Of a stretch of 64,000 nt of DNA, positions 31,165-42,686 are shown piece after piece. The notes under the pieces were generated by a model. The model was not told the DNA's origin and did not search any database. It worked only from the letters and a program-made list of their open reading frames with translations. Source of the DNA: Bufo bufo. Lineage: Eukaryota > Chordata > Amphibia > Anura > Bufonidae. Position 1 is the stretch's first letter. Every line of letters starts with the position of its first letter. The DNA is taken from assembly GCF_905171765.1 (NCBI RefSeq), contig NC_053390.1:305726984-305790983 (forward strand), given 5' to 3'. A program made the position numbers and the translations under genes.

Positions 31165-31970
31165 AATAGCAACTATGTGTGTAATGGTGTGTCCACCTAA
31201 CGGTACAATCTGCTAAATAGATATATGGACATATGAATACTTACTAATAGCTTCCTTGACTGAGTCCGGACGCTGTTGCATGCAGACCGTGTGATCTGAA
31301 ATACAGGATTCGTTATTCTAACGAGTCACAACATATGTATGTTGGGATATCTATTTACCTATGGACTATTATGACATAATATGGAACAATAGATACATAT
31401 ACTACAGCTAGCTGTATATCAAACACTACTGGAAACGGAACTTTTGAACTGTTAACTTTCAGCTATATACTATGCGGTTCAGTATGCCTATGATGTAAAC
31501 TTACTTAATTTTTACACCTACAGGATCTAGTGCACCGCATTGTCAATTTATTTGAAGGTGACTGCTTGATCAGAACTTTGTATACAGACTGTATGAAATT
31601 AGATTTTAGATTTTAACAGTGTTAAAACATGATATATATGCTATAGAACAAGTTCAGATGGTGATATGGTAATTCTTCTAGTTACGTTGATTATAGAAAG
31701 CAACTCACGTAACTGGATAATTTTATCTTATTGCATTTTTAACTTCATTATTTTTTAACCCTATTTTAAGTTATTTGATTTTGCAAATTTTGTACAGTAG
31801 TTTTATGTTTATAAATAATTTTTTTAGATATCCTTGATCCATGTGATTCCATATGCTGTGTGCCTACCTTCATATAAATATGATTATTGTACGACAAGGT
31901 GAGTCGAAATAGGTTTGAGCACCTATTCCATAACAACATCTAGAAGAGCCACCTTGTCATCATGTTATAT
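31165..31970 (+). repeat. PLE terminal arm, right copy
   Basis: Inverted match of 26943-27870, for example 'tacagctagctgtatatcaa', 'gcaccgcattgtcaatttat' and 'ccatatgctgtgtgcctac'. Divergence between arms is a few percent to ten percent by eye, with small indels. It ends near 'gagccaccttgtcatcat' (31960), where no PLE ORF follows. Confidence 0.8.
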
Positions 31971-32188
31971 GATGTATGGCACTGTGCTTGGTATGCTTTG
32001 AGGAGGCTGCAACCATTACTGGAGCATTGCAGCCTCTACAATCACTGACTGGGTGTCGGACCCCCACTAATCAGATATTAATGACCTAACCAAAGGATAG
32101 GCCATCAATATTTAACTCCCAGAAAACCCCTTTAAGGCCGAAGGAAAGCAGCCCGAGACCTCATTCAGACGTTCGTAACATGGACATA
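31971..32188. repeat. Fragment of an interspersed TTAA-type MITE
   Basis: 'ggcctgaccaaaggataggc'-like words and 'gaaaacccctttaagg' (32113-32138) resemble the right end of common amphibian TTAA MITEs; a matching left end is not visible. The rest is unassigned and leads to the TA at 32187-32188. Confidence 0.4.
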
Positions 32189-33180
32189 CAGTATCTCACA
32201 AAAGTGAGTACACCCCTCACATTTTTGTAAATATTTTATTCTATCTTTTCATGTGACAGCACTGAAAATCTGACACTTTGATACAATGTAAAGTAGTCAG
32301 TGTACAGCTTGTAAATATGTGTGCCCTCAAAATAACTGAACACACAGCCATTAATGTCTAAACCGCTGGCAACAAAAGTAAGTACACCCCTAAGAGAAAA
32401 TGGCCAAATTGTGCCCAAAGTGTCACAATATTTTTCCAGCACTGCCTTAACTATCTTGGGAATGGAGGTCACTAGAGCTTTACACGTTGCCACTGGAATC
32501 CTTTTCCACCCCTCCATGACGGCATCACAGAGCTGGTGGATGTTAGAGACCTTGCGCTTCTCCACGTTCTGTTTAAGGATGCCCCACAGATGCTCAATAG
32601 GGTTTAGGTCTGGAGACATGCTTGGCCAGTCGAGCACCTTTACTCTCAGTTTCTTTAGCAAGTCAGTGGTCGTCTTGGAGGTGTGTTTGGGGTCGTTATC
32701 ATGTTGGAATACTACCCTGCGGCCCAGTTTCTGAAGGGAGGGGATCATGCTCTGCTTCAGTATATGACAGTACATGTTGGCATTCATGGTTTCCTCACTG
32801 AACTGTAGCTCCCCACAGCTGGCAGGACTAATGCAGCCCCAAACCATGACACTCCCACCACCATGCTTGACTGCAGGCAAGACACACTTGTCTTTGTGCT
32901 CCTTACCTGGTTGCCGCCACACACAATTGACACCATCAGAACCAAATAAGTTTATCTCGGTCTCATCAGACCACAGGACATGGTTCCAGTAATCCATGTC
33001 CTTAGTCTGCTTGTCTTCAGCAAACTGTTTCCAGGCTTTCTTGGGCATCATCTTTTGAAGAGGCTATGCAGCCATGCAGACCAATTTGATGCAGTGTGCG
33101 GCGTTTGGTTGGAGCACTGACAGGCTGACCACACACCCCTTTAACCTCTGCAGCAAGGCTGGCAGCACTCATACAACTTC
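32189..33180 (-). pseudogene. Tc1 element, DD34E, 5'-truncated
   Basis: The inverted repeat begins CAGTATCTCACAAAAGTGAG at 32189 after TA (32187-32188). On the minus strand the open frame from 33051 covers the catalytic domain: LWSDETEINLFG (Asp), [25 protein letters not shown] (Asp) and [12 protein letters not shown] (Glu), with 34 residues between the second Asp and Glu. It reads through the usual C-terminus (IWPFSLRGVL) into the inverted repeat, so the normal stop is lost. Upstream (33051-33180) the DNA-binding half survives only as a broken short piece; the rest and the other inverted repeat are missing. Inactive, but the catalytic block is well preserved. Confidence 0.9.
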
Positions 33181-33640
33181 TGTGAAAACAGCCTTAGACA
33201 AATTCTGTAAATTGTATAGTCCTACCTGAGGCTATGCACAGCCTGTATCATCTCCACACTGACACTGTAATGCTTGTAAGTGAATTCGGTTACTGCAGCC
33301 TGAAAATAAGACAAACGCAATTATTGTTCCATTAATTGTGGTAAATGAGAGAGCACTGACTGAATTTGCATCCCTAGTTGTAACCCACTATTCATATTGT
33401 CCAATATAAAAAAAAATTGTTGCAGGATGGTTTAGCATTCCTATCCTTTCAACAGACTTTGCATTACTCAGTAAACCAGTGTGTGCACATTAGTATTAAC
33501 ACTATTTTGGACCATTATATGACTTGTATCTGTATCTCTAGTTTGAAGTTGGATGGGGGGGGGGGGGGGGGGAGACAGGGATCATAACTGTGTATAAGCT
33601 GTGTTTCTGGTGGACACTGCTTCAAAACAGGTAAGGAGTT
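33181..33640. other. Unassigned, with an 18-base poly(G) run
   Basis: No coding or terminal repeat seen. A run of 18 G at 33555-33572 is the only notable feature; such a run is a common assembly and polymerase trouble spot and could form G-quadruplex. Confidence 0.6.
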
Positions 33641-33889
33641 TGTTAGACAGGTTCTCACTATTGTGTGATTGCAAATGAGCATAGGTGATTAAGGTGTTAA
33701 ATTTGTTGTTGGGGGAGGAGCTTTTGTGGGAGTGTGTGTATATATAGCCACATGCCTAATTATAGCTTGCTGCATTCTCAAAGTGCTGCTTTTATAAGTG
33801 CATCTGAGATACTCAGGAGGTAATCTGGAGGTGGATACAATCTAAAAAAAAGTAAGATTTGTTTGTTTAAAAGCTTTCCCCTCTTTACA

Positions 33890-34806
33890 ATGGCAGACCT
33901 GGTTCTGAGCAGGAATTGTTGTGCTTTTATTTCAGGTTCCACTCTTCGGAGGTTTGGATGCGGTCTGATCTGTAGACAGCTCTCCATAATGCAGCAGGAA
34001 ATTGCATTTTTGAAATCTAAGATTTGTAAATTAACTGTTAAACTCAGACTGGGAATGTTGCAATGCCACTGCCATACAGGCCCCCTAGAAATGGAAGATG
34101 GGTTACTGCAGGTTCTGGTAGACCGAGAGTTGTTGATAGAAGACATGTACCACAGTCTGTGGCTCTCCATAATTCATTTGCAGCACTTTCAGAGTGCAAG
34201 AGCAACATGGAGGATGGCTCAGGCACAGTGGGTGAGGAACAATCATCTCCCATGCCTAAAGTATGCAAAACTGCAGCCAAAGACAAAAAGGATAAGGTGA
34301 GGACTGATAGTAAGCAGCTGTTGGTGGGCGATTCTATCATAAGAAGTGTGAAGTTTGAGGAAAATGGTGTTGTGAGATGTCTCCCTGGTGCTACCGCTAG
34401 TAGGGATAGACGACGGATCCTTAATATTGTTAGGCAAGCAAAGCAGGAAAGGGAGGTGGATGTTATTGTCCATCTTGGGACAAATGATCTGGCTTGCAAT
34501 GAGGTTTCAAAGGTGAAGGAAGCTTTTCACACACTTGGTAATGATATACGGGAGGTTGCATCGACTGTTTCATTCTCTGCAGTTTTGCCTGTGCATAACC
34601 TTCAGCATGACAGGAAGATGCACATTAAGGAATTCAATGTATGGCTTGGTGAATGGTGTCTGAACCAAGGGTTTGGTTTTGTGTCTCATGTTAGCTCTCG
34701 GAATGGAAAAGAACTGTACAAGAAAGATGGTTTGCATCTTTCGTTCAAGGGAACGAATGTACTCAGTGAACAGTTCAAAGTATTTGCTAAGGAGCATTTA
34801 AACTAG
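33890..34806 (+). pseudogene. CR1 ORF1 with SGNH (GDSL-like) esterase domain, frameshifted
   Basis: The start is chosen at 33890 (MADLVLSRNCC), which opens a Cys-rich segment (CCAF..FGCGLICRQL) and a short coiled stretch (MQQEIAFLKSKICKL). A frameshift at about 34060-34110 moves to the frame ending at 34806. That frame has QLLVGDSIIRSVKF (GDS block with the putative Ser nucleophile), VIVHLGTNDL (GxND block) and KKDGLHLSFKG (Asp-x-x-His block). All catalytic blocks of an SGNH hydrolase are present. Esterase domains in CR1 ORF1 are documented; their role in retrotransposition is unsettled. Confidence 0.85.
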
Positions 34807-34823
34807 GAAAGGGGGGCAAAAGG

Positions 34824-37585
34824 GTGATAATCCAGCAGTCCGACTGCCCCCCGAAACAATGCCAGAAGATGCCAGTAGCACATAGGTTAAGAAATGACAA
34901 GCTCAGAGTCTTGTCTACAAATGCTTGCAGTTTAGGGAATAAGATCAATGAACTTGAGTCTATAATGGCATCTGAGACTATAGATTTAGTGGCTATTACT
35001 GAGACATGGTTCAATGGGAGTAATGACTGGGATATAACAATACCAGGGTTCTCTCTGTATAGGAAAGACAGAGAAGACAAGAAAGGGGGAGGGGTGGCCC
35101 TGTATGTGAAAGATAGCATAAAATCAAATTTAATACAAGTTAGCGAGACCAATTTAGAGTCAGTTTGGGTTACCTTGCAGCTTGATAATCATAAGGTAAC
35201 TCGCGTAGGTGTGATATATAGACCGCCTAGCCAAGTCAAAGAATTAGATGATCTACTAGTTGAGGAAATAGCTAAAATGACATTGAAAGGGGAAGTTATC
35301 ATTATGGGAGACTTTAATCTTCCTGATGTAAACTGGAAAACCAAAATAGCTAGTTCTTCCAGGAGTACAGATATTCTAAATTCCCTACTGGGATTATCTC
35401 TACAGCAAGTAGTTGAGGAGCCAAACCGGAAGGAGGCCATTTTAGATTTAATATTCGGAAATGGGAATTTGGTATCTGATATTACTGTAGGGGAAAGCTT
35501 GGGATGTAGTGATCACCAGTCAGTATGGTTTGCTATAAGTACAGTGACTGAGTCACACCACACAAAAACAAAAGTTTTAGATTTTAGAAAAACAGACTTT
35601 TCTAAAATTAGATTAGTGGTATACGAGTCCCTATCAGATTGGTACAGTATTAATGGAGTCCAGGAGAAATGGGACTACTTAAAAGTGGCACTATTGAAGG
35701 CAACAGATAATTGCATTAGGCTTGTCAGTAAAAGCAAAAAAAGGAAGAGACCACTGTGGTACTCAACAGAAGTGGCCAAAATCATTAAAAACAAAAAGAT
35801 AGCATTTAGTAATTATAAAAAAATAAATAAATGAGGATGACAGGCAAATTTATAAGATTAGGCAGAGAGAGGCCAAACACGTTATAAGAGCTTCTAAAGC
35901 ACAGGCAGAAGAGAAATTTGCTCAGTCAGTGAAAAAAGGTGATAAGACATTCTTCAGATACATATATGAAAAAAGGAAACTAAAACAAGGAATTACCAAA
36001 TTAAAAACAAAAGAAGGAAGGTATATGGAAGAAGATAAAGAACTAGCTGACTGCCTCAATGAATACTTCTGTTCAGTTTTTACAAAGGAAAATGAAGGAA
36101 AAGGACCTCAGTTAGGAAGGAAGACTGATGAATCTTTTGATGCATGTGTCTTTACAGAGGGAGAGGTTTTAAGTCAGCTGTTTAAAATTAATACAAATAA
36201 GTCACAGGGGCCTGATGGGATACACCCAAAGCTATCAAAAGAGCTTAGCGGTGAACTAGCAAAACCATTAACAGATTTATTTAACCAATTACTGGTAACA
36301 GGAGTCGTCCCAGAAGATTGGAAATTAGCAAATGTTGTGCCCATTCACAAGAAAGGTAGTAGGGAGGAATCAAGCAACTATAGGCCAGTAAGCCTGACAT
36401 CAATAGTGGGGAAATTAATGGAAACCATACTTAAGGAGAGGATTGTGGAACATCTAAAATCCCATGGATTGAAAGATGAAAAACAGCATGGGTTTACTTC
36501 AGGGAGATCATGTCAAACTAATCTTATTGATTTTTTTGATTGGGTGACTAAAATAATAGATGCTGAGGTGCAGTAGACATCGCTTATCTAGACTTTAGTA
36601 AGGCTTTTGATACTGTCCCACATAGAAGGCTTATCAATAAAGTGCAGTCATTGGGCTTGGACTCCCATATTGTTGAATGGATTAGGCAGTGGCTGAGGGA
36701 CAGACAACAGAGGGTTGTAGTCAATGGAGTATATTCAGACCATGGTCTTGTTACCAGTGGGGTACCTCAGGGATCTGTTCTGGGACCCATATTGTTTAAT
36801 ATCTTTATCAGCGAAATTGCAGAAGGCCTCGATGGTAAGGTGTGTCTTTTTGCTGATGACACAAAGATTTGTAACAGGGTTGATGTTCCTGGAGGGATAC
36901 ATCAAATGGAAAAGGATTTAGGAAAACTAGAGGAATGGTCAAAAATCTGGCAACTAAAATGTAATGTTAATAAGTGCAAGATAATGCACCTGGGGCGTAA
37001 AAACCCAAGAGCAGAATATAAAATCAGTGATACAGTCCTAACCTCAGTATCTGAGGAAAGGGATTTAGGGGTCATTATTTCAGAAGACTTAAAAGGTAGG
37101 CAGACAATGCTTGGGTGTATAGGGAGAGGCATTACCAGTAGAAAGAGGGAGGTGCTCATGCTGCTCAGTACTGGAGACCATATCTCCAGAAGGATATTGA
37201 TACTTTGGAGAGAGTTCAGAGAAGAGCTACTAAACTAGTACATGGATTGCAGGATAAAACTTACCAGGAAAGATTAAAGGACCTTAACATGTATAGCTTT
37301 GAAGAAAGACGAGACAGAGGGGATATGATAGAAACTTTTAAATACATAAAGGGAATCAACAAGGTAAAAGAGGAGAGAATATTTAAAAGAAGAAAAACTG
37401 CTACAAGAGGACATGGTTTTAAATTAGAGGGGCAAAGATTTAAAAGTAATATCAGGAAGTATTACTTTACTGAGAGAGTAGTGGATGCATGGAATAGCCT
37501 TCCTGCAGAAGTGGTAGCTGCCAATATATTGATGGAGTTTAAGCATGCATGGGATAGGCATAAGGCCATCCTTCATATAAGATAG
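34824..37585 (+). pseudogene. CR1 ORF2: endonuclease-reverse transcriptase, frameshifted
   Basis: Starts 18 bp after the ORF1 stop. APE endonuclease: LSTNACSLGNKINEL, AITETWFNG, GVALYVKDSI, GVIYRPPS, IMGDFNLPDVNW and SDHQSVWF. A frameshift at about 35834 leads to the RT: KSQGPDGIHPKLSKE, YRPVSLTSIVGKLME, QHGFTSGRSCQTNL. A second shift at 36576 reaches DFSKAFDTVPHRRL, GVPQGSVLGPILFNIFI and CLFADDTKIC (FADD). The segment after REVLMLL is deleted and frame-changed (about 37165-37205). The C-terminal part RVQRRATKLVHGL to FKHAWDRHKAIL ends at 37585. Confidence 0.9.
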
Positions 37586-37681
37586 GGCCAAGGGCTATCC
37601 ATAGTATTCAGTATATTGGGCAGACTAGATGGGCCAAATGGCTCTTATCTGCCGACACATTCTATGTTTCTATGTTTCTAT

Positions 37682-38413
37682 AACGTTTTTCCAGGACTAA
37701 AACATCAGTATTTGGAGTGCCCATCAATGTTTGATTGGTGGGAGCCTTACCCATGATTCTCAAGTGATCATCAGTCCTTGACAGCAGTACTTGAAGGTGA
37801 ATGGGCATCAGCTGCATTACCAATATTCCCTGGCTCTGGGTCAGCAGGGGTCAGCAGGGGTCAGAGGGGTCAGACCCCCCCTCCCCCCCCCCCAAACATC
37901 AACCTTTCAAAATTTGGCATCTTTTCTTTCCACACTCATGCAGGACCATAACCTAGGTCCATTTTTACTGATTCCCTACTGTATTTTACAAGGGTGTAAG
38001 TACATTTTCTCCATTTTTACTGTATGTAGCCCAAGGGCTGACCATTTAAAAAAAGACACAGTAGAAGAATGGTGAAATTGCAGTGTACAATGAATGATTA
38101 GCAGAACTGAAGGTTTTTGACTTCTTTCGGATTAAAGGTGCTTTACACCTATGTTTTTGGTGGATTTTTGTGGTAAAATCGCCAGTTCCAGATGTTTGCT
38201 TAAAGAGGACCTGTCACCACTCCTGACATGCCTGTTTTATTAGCTTTATGCATTCCCCATGTAATGACAATTCTGGAGATCTATTCTTATGACTCTATGT
38301 TGTGTTATTCTTTTATTATTTCTACTAGGAGTTATGGATACATTGCTAGCAGAGGGGTGGTGATGTCCCTGTAGAAAGGAATGGATAGTCATTTCCAGGA
38401 AAATAACCTTTAC
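37682..38413. other. Unassigned intron-like sequence with a MITE half
   Basis: A C-rich run with 'ggtcagcagg' triplication lies at 37845-37900. From 38200 the words 'ttaaagaggacctgtcacca' look like the left end of a TTAA MITE whose right end I could not locate. If the exon at 38414-38601 is real, this is intronic. Confidence 0.4.
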
Positions 38414-38601
38414 CCGGTAATGTGGCAGTTTCCATACCAAAGGGCTGTGTTCTTTCCATTTAAATTGTCCAGTTGATCGAGAATCACAGTTGCTACATTC
38501 ACACTCTGAACTGGAATCTGACGATGTTTTTGTCCAGGCTCCAAAATCCAAATCCTGTCCTTCATAATTGTCTGTCCAGTTATTCTCCTCAAGAATGCCA
38601 T
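38414..38601 (-). CDS. Candidate host-gene exon C (unknown acidic, Ser/Cys-rich protein)
   Basis: On the minus strand a pyrimidine-rich acceptor 'ttttatcctccag' precedes 38601 and a donor 'gtaaag' follows 38414. With one base carried from the previous exon, all 63 codons are open: GILEENNWTDNYEGQDLDF, then KTSSDSSSECECSNCDSRS and FKWKEHSPLVWKLPHYR. The composition (acidic, Ser-rich, then a basic/aromatic end) is protein-like and unlike the surrounding repeats. Its phase fits exon B at 57418-57522 exactly, implying an intron of about 18.8 kb filled with transposons. I do not recognise the protein. It could be a fragment of a domesticated or decayed gene. Confidence 0.5.
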
Positions 38602-40106
38602 CTGGAGGATAAAATTGGAAATGTGCTAATAGTTGTATATTCTGGAAAATGTACAGTACTCTTCCTTATTCCTCCCTGCCCTTCATGGTTTCCTCAAAGC
38701 TATCCATGAAGGATCAATCATACGTCAACACACCAACAAGATGTCAGTCACTCATACAGATGTATAGTATAAAGGTTTCTTACCATAGAAAAAATGAAAG
38801 GCACTGCAAATCACCCTCACACTGAACAAGTTCCAAAAACAATAATATTGTAGCCCAGTGAATGTACATACCATATACACTCTGGTTCTAGACAAATGTC
38901 AAAGATGTAATAAGGCTGGGTGTAATGTACTACCTGTTTAGAATAACTTTCTGAGGCATGCTGCTTGTTGTATTTGAGCACTGTATGGTGGTATTTACTT
39001 TTGGTAGTAGAAAGACTGCAATCTGTTGTCAAATCAGATAAATCTAGTGCTATGTGGAGTGGATGTGGTCCCAAATAGGATGCAATTCAGTTCCATTTTT
39101 TTGGGGGAAATTCAAAATGTAAAAATCATGTAGAATTCACACTTGGCAAAATACAGTGGTAATATCTGGTAATAGTGACTGAAGCCTGACGATTCAGTCC
39201 ACACACTTATCCTCTTGCAGTACAGACACGCTGATCCTCCCAGGGTTCCGGTCAGAATCTTCTTGGCAGAAATGCCACCACTAACTTACTCTTCTAATGG
39301 ACTCAATGTAGCTTGTAGATGTAGCAGATCTGCAATACTATTATTATCTATGGGTTAAAAGCGTTGTCTCATTGACATCGAGCAGGCATAGATTTGCACC
39401 AATAATTTGCTATTTTCTTTCTCTTTAACTTGCTTGTCTATAACAAAGGGGCATGATGTCTTTATGCCACAATAGTGGCACAAAAAAGTCGCATATTATG
39501 GCACACACCATATAATCTGTGACATATGAAGCTTCTCACCGCTTTTCTAAACTGACAAGAAAAGGGGCAAGGCTTTGCGGGCAATCTGCCGGATTTACTA
39601 TAACATACTCCAGAAACTGGAGTAAGTTATAGCTGAAGTATATGCCAGCCCCTGGCAGGTGTACACTTCAGTTTCTGGCCCACAGACTCCCAGAGATGCA
39701 CCTAATTTATTAAGAGGCATCTGTCTCTTAATAAATAAGGCACGTTTCACTCTGGCGCAGAGGGATCAAGACTGGTGTATGGGAATAGCAGTCTTGATAA
39801 ATGTTCCTCAATGTGCTCTCCACAACGTGCAGTGACCAAACACCCTTTTATAACTTGTAACTGGTGTGGAATATAAAGTTTTCTTTTTTTTTTCAATTTT
39901 GACACAAAGATTTTTTTAAAACTTCTTCAAGTCCTTGAGCTTTATAATCTAAAGTCATGGGGGTCTAGCAGCATCTGATAGCTCTACCTCAGCCTGTATT
40001 GGTCTTGTTTTATATCTGATTATCTAATGTTTGGATATGTGGTGCTAGCCATGATACAGCTGATGAGATCTGCAGCTATTACCACAATCCTGGTCTTGTT
40101 TAAAAG
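38602..40106. other. Unassigned intron-like sequence
   Basis: No coding potential. Around 39580-39800 there is a passage with two half-complementary 'ccagaaactggagtaagtta' and 'cttaataaataaggcac' motifs that looks like an old interspersed element (SINE or MITE), unresolved. An A/T-rich stretch lies at 39875-39920. Confidence 0.4.
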
Positions 40107-40110
40107 TTAA

Positions 40111-40528
40111 CCTGTCATCAACTTTATGCTGCCCTCACTAAGGACAGCATAAAGTAGTAACATACATGTTGATTTCAGTGGTCTATCAGTCATGAGACAG
40201 TCATGGCTGCCTGAGAAGAGTCATGATTATTCATGTTCTCCTGCTCTCCTCACCTACCTGCAGATGACTGGCAGTTCTCTCTAGGGAGAAAAGGAGAAAA
40301 CTGCCAATCATCAGCTGGTGGGTGGGAAGAACAGGAGAACATGAATAACCAAGACTCTTCTTCGGCAGCAGTGACTCTTTCCAAATTTAGGCTGCTATTA
40401 TTATAAAGCTGGTTCTTGGGAACTACTTACTTTTAGCTCATGAACGACACACTGCTGAAATTAGCTTATCTATCACTACCTTATGCTGCCACCAGTGAGA
40501 TCAGAATAAAGTTGATGACTGGATCCCT
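40111..40528. mobile_element. TTAA-flanked MITE, 418 bp
   Basis: TTAA at 40107-40110 and 40529-40532. Ends CCTGTCATCAACTTTATGCTG and the inverted AGAATAAAGTTGATGACTGG. Internal complementarity includes 'gttctcctgctctcctcac' (40234) against 'aacaggagaacatgaata' (40329). Non-coding. Confidence 0.8.
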
Positions 40529-40532
40529 TTAA

Positions 40533-40984
40533 AGCTTACATTTTTAGCATTGAAATGAGACCTGGCTAACATCTTCACAACTCTACCTGCTATACAGCCC
40601 GAGATAATGCAGGTTGAAGCAGTTCCCTTTCAGCTGGCTCCTATATTGGCATGGAGGGGGTGGGGGGGAAATGTGCTGACATCCTTCACGGAGAGGAGGA
40701 AACGCAAAGATCCTCCTCTATCTGTGTAAATGTATATGACCCCATGGGCAGGGGTAATATAGACTTCTGTGCATGTTATCACCCCCTACCCCCCTCAATG
40801 AGAGAGCATATTTACCCTCAACCCAGGGACGACCCTATATGGTAGGGGCTCCCTGTCCTCGTACCTAGGCTGAGTATACCCTGGTTGTCCCTATTATGAA
40901 CATATAACAAATCCCAAACCCAATGATAACCTTAATGTTTTCTAGTATCCCCACCAGATGTTAATCTGTAATAGGGGCTATCTA
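40533..40984. other. Unassigned intron-like sequence
   Basis: No terminal repeats or coding potential recognised. The 64-residue frame at 40651-40845 has no protein character. Confidence 0.5.
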
Positions 40985-41430
40985 GTACATAAAAGTGACA
41001 CCTCGATGCGTTTCTCCCTATAATATGGGTTCCTCAGGATGTAATTCTTATGGGTCACTATTGTATAGATGTCAATTCAGATAAAAAATTGATATTAAGA
41101 TTATATTAAATGCAGCAGTGGCAACCATGCGTATTAAGCACGTCTTTCAGAAGATACGCCTACAATATACACTTCCATGCAATATCGGATGAAAAACACT
41201 GCGATAACCCGTCACCTTGTGACAGTGGCAGAGTGGATAATTCATGGCGTGCCGTCTTCCATTGACTGCGGATCCCTTACTGGCATCACCACAATTCGAC
41301 AGGAAACCATATTGTGGGTAGTGCTTGCAATATTGGGGAACCGTTACCTGACGGGTTATCGCAGTGTTTTTCATCAGATATTGCATGGAAGTGTGTATTG
41401 TTGGCGTATCTTCTGGAGGAGTTAGTTAGA
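40985..41430 (-). mobile_element. PLE end fragment with an inverted repeat
   Basis: On the minus strand 'gaggaacccatattataggg' followed by 'agaaacgcatcgaggtg' repeats the PLE end signature seen at 8705 and 28440. It is followed by a palindrome with arms 41147-41217 and 41350-41425 ('cttccatgcaatatcgg', 'aaaacactgcgataacccgt' and their complements) around a 130-bp loop. No coding part. Confidence 0.6.
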
Positions 41431-41960
41431 GGTCAGTTTAGCTTAGCCCCTGTATGGGGAAGCAGCAGGCTCTCGTCCCTCCTGGATGAGCCTGCAGAAA
41501 GTCACTCTAGCTTACCCTCCTCAGGGAGAGGTTGTATGCTGTGCCCAGAGGCTCTGCCTCTGAAATCTATATGGTTGCTTGTCCCCTCCTGGGCTTGCAT
41601 TGCCTTAACCCCAAACTAAGAGAGCTTGATTCCAGGAAGAAGTTCCTAGGATTAAAGTAAGAGACAGACTACAGACCACTAAGCTAAGTTCCAGCAGAAG
41701 AGGAAGAGTTCCTGTTTACTCCAGCTAGCATAGCAGAGCTGAGAGAGCTACAGATATAGCAGAGCTGAGATTGTTGCAGAAGTGTTTGCCTGCCAGAATA
41801 AGCCATAGGTCTGGACTCAATTATTCCTTCATCATCCAAGTTATTCATCCCTTTTGCACTTGCTTCGGATTACACGTCTGGGATATCCAGGTAGGAGCAC
41901 CGTGACATGTGCATACAACATCTACAGAGACATTGTAGGCCACTCTACACCACTCTTGCA
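41431..41960. other. Unassigned, possible LTR-type sequence
   Basis: Purine-rich passages ('agcagagctgagagagctac', 'aggaagagttcctgtttact') look like a transcribed leader or LTR, but no paired ends or target duplication were found. It abuts the perfect palindrome. Confidence 0.35.
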
Positions 41961-42311
41961 ATCCTACACTGGGTACAAACACTACAGTCTTCAAAGGGGA
42001 CTCCATGTCCTCGTTGCTTAACCACAACTGGCATCACGACTACTTGCTCTATAAGAGTAACATATTTCGTAGAAACCTCTTAAGGAGCAAGGGATACCCC
42101 AGACACCTGGCTGTAGGTCTCTGCATGTGCATATCAGGTATGCACATGCAGAGACCTACAGCCAGGTGTCTGGGGTATCCCTTGCTCCTTAAGAGGTTTC
42201 TACGAAATATGTTACTCTTATAGAGCAAGTAGTCGTGATGCCAGTTGTGGTTAAGCAACGAGGACATGGAGTCCCCTTTGAAGACTGTAGTGTTTGTACC
42301 CAGTGTAGGAT
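41961..42311. repeat. Perfect palindrome: two 173-bp arms, 5-bp spacer
   Basis: Arms 41961-42133 and 42139-42311 are exact reverse complements without mismatch or indel in the stretches compared (all four 40-60 base blocks checked). The spacer is TCAGG. The identical 60-plus-residue frames on opposite strands here are a consequence of symmetry, not genes. Neither arm has recognisable transposon ends. Confidence 0.95.
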
Positions 42312-42327
42312 ACAAACATATGCATTA

Positions 42328-42480
42328 AAAGGGGTTGTCCATGTTTAGAAAAACATGGCTACTTTCTTCCAAAAAACAGTGCCGAGTTGAGTTTGAATAT
42401 TAAACATAACCAATTCACAGGCACAAAGTTGTTTTTGGAAGATGGCCGCCATGTTTTTCTAATCTTGTACTACTAGGAAT
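42328..42480. repeat. Degenerate TTAA-type MITE
   Basis: 'ttaaaaggggttgtccatgt' at 42325 opens like the MITE at 58678 ('aggggttgtc'), and complementary words 'tagaaaaacatggc' and 'gccatgtttttcta' face each other at 42345 and 42447. The far end lacks a clear TTAA. Confidence 0.5.
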
Positions 42481-42686
42481 TATTTTATTTTGCAGAGTGT
42501 ACAGACAATAGGGGCCATGATGGGCCAGAATTCTGGTTCAAATTGAGGCAGATTTCTGGAGCAAATATTATGCACCTAATTTATTAGTGCATTCAGACAC
42601 TTTCTGTTCCTCACTCGCTGTCTTCCAAAACTTTGCCAAAACGTTGCCAAAAAGGAAGCCAACTGCTAGGTTATGTATGATTAGAT

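Larger units (their letters stand above)
33640..37681 (+). mobile_element. CR1-type LINE, nearly full length
   Basis: Order: 5' leader with a TATA-like 'gtgtatatatagccacatg' (33736), ORF1 with a GDSL/SGNH esterase domain, ORF2 with APE endonuclease and RT, and a 3' end. The 3' end reads 'gactagatgggccaaatggc' and finishes in 'attctatgtttctatgtttc' microsatellite-like repeats, typical of CR1. The 5' boundary is not sharply defined. ORFs are broken by a few frameshifts and one internal deletion, so it is an inactive but fairly recent copy. Confidence 0.9.

Noticed and set aside
42005..42315. Small protein genes on both strands of the perfect palindrome
   Set aside because: The two frames are mirror images of one sequence; no supporting context.
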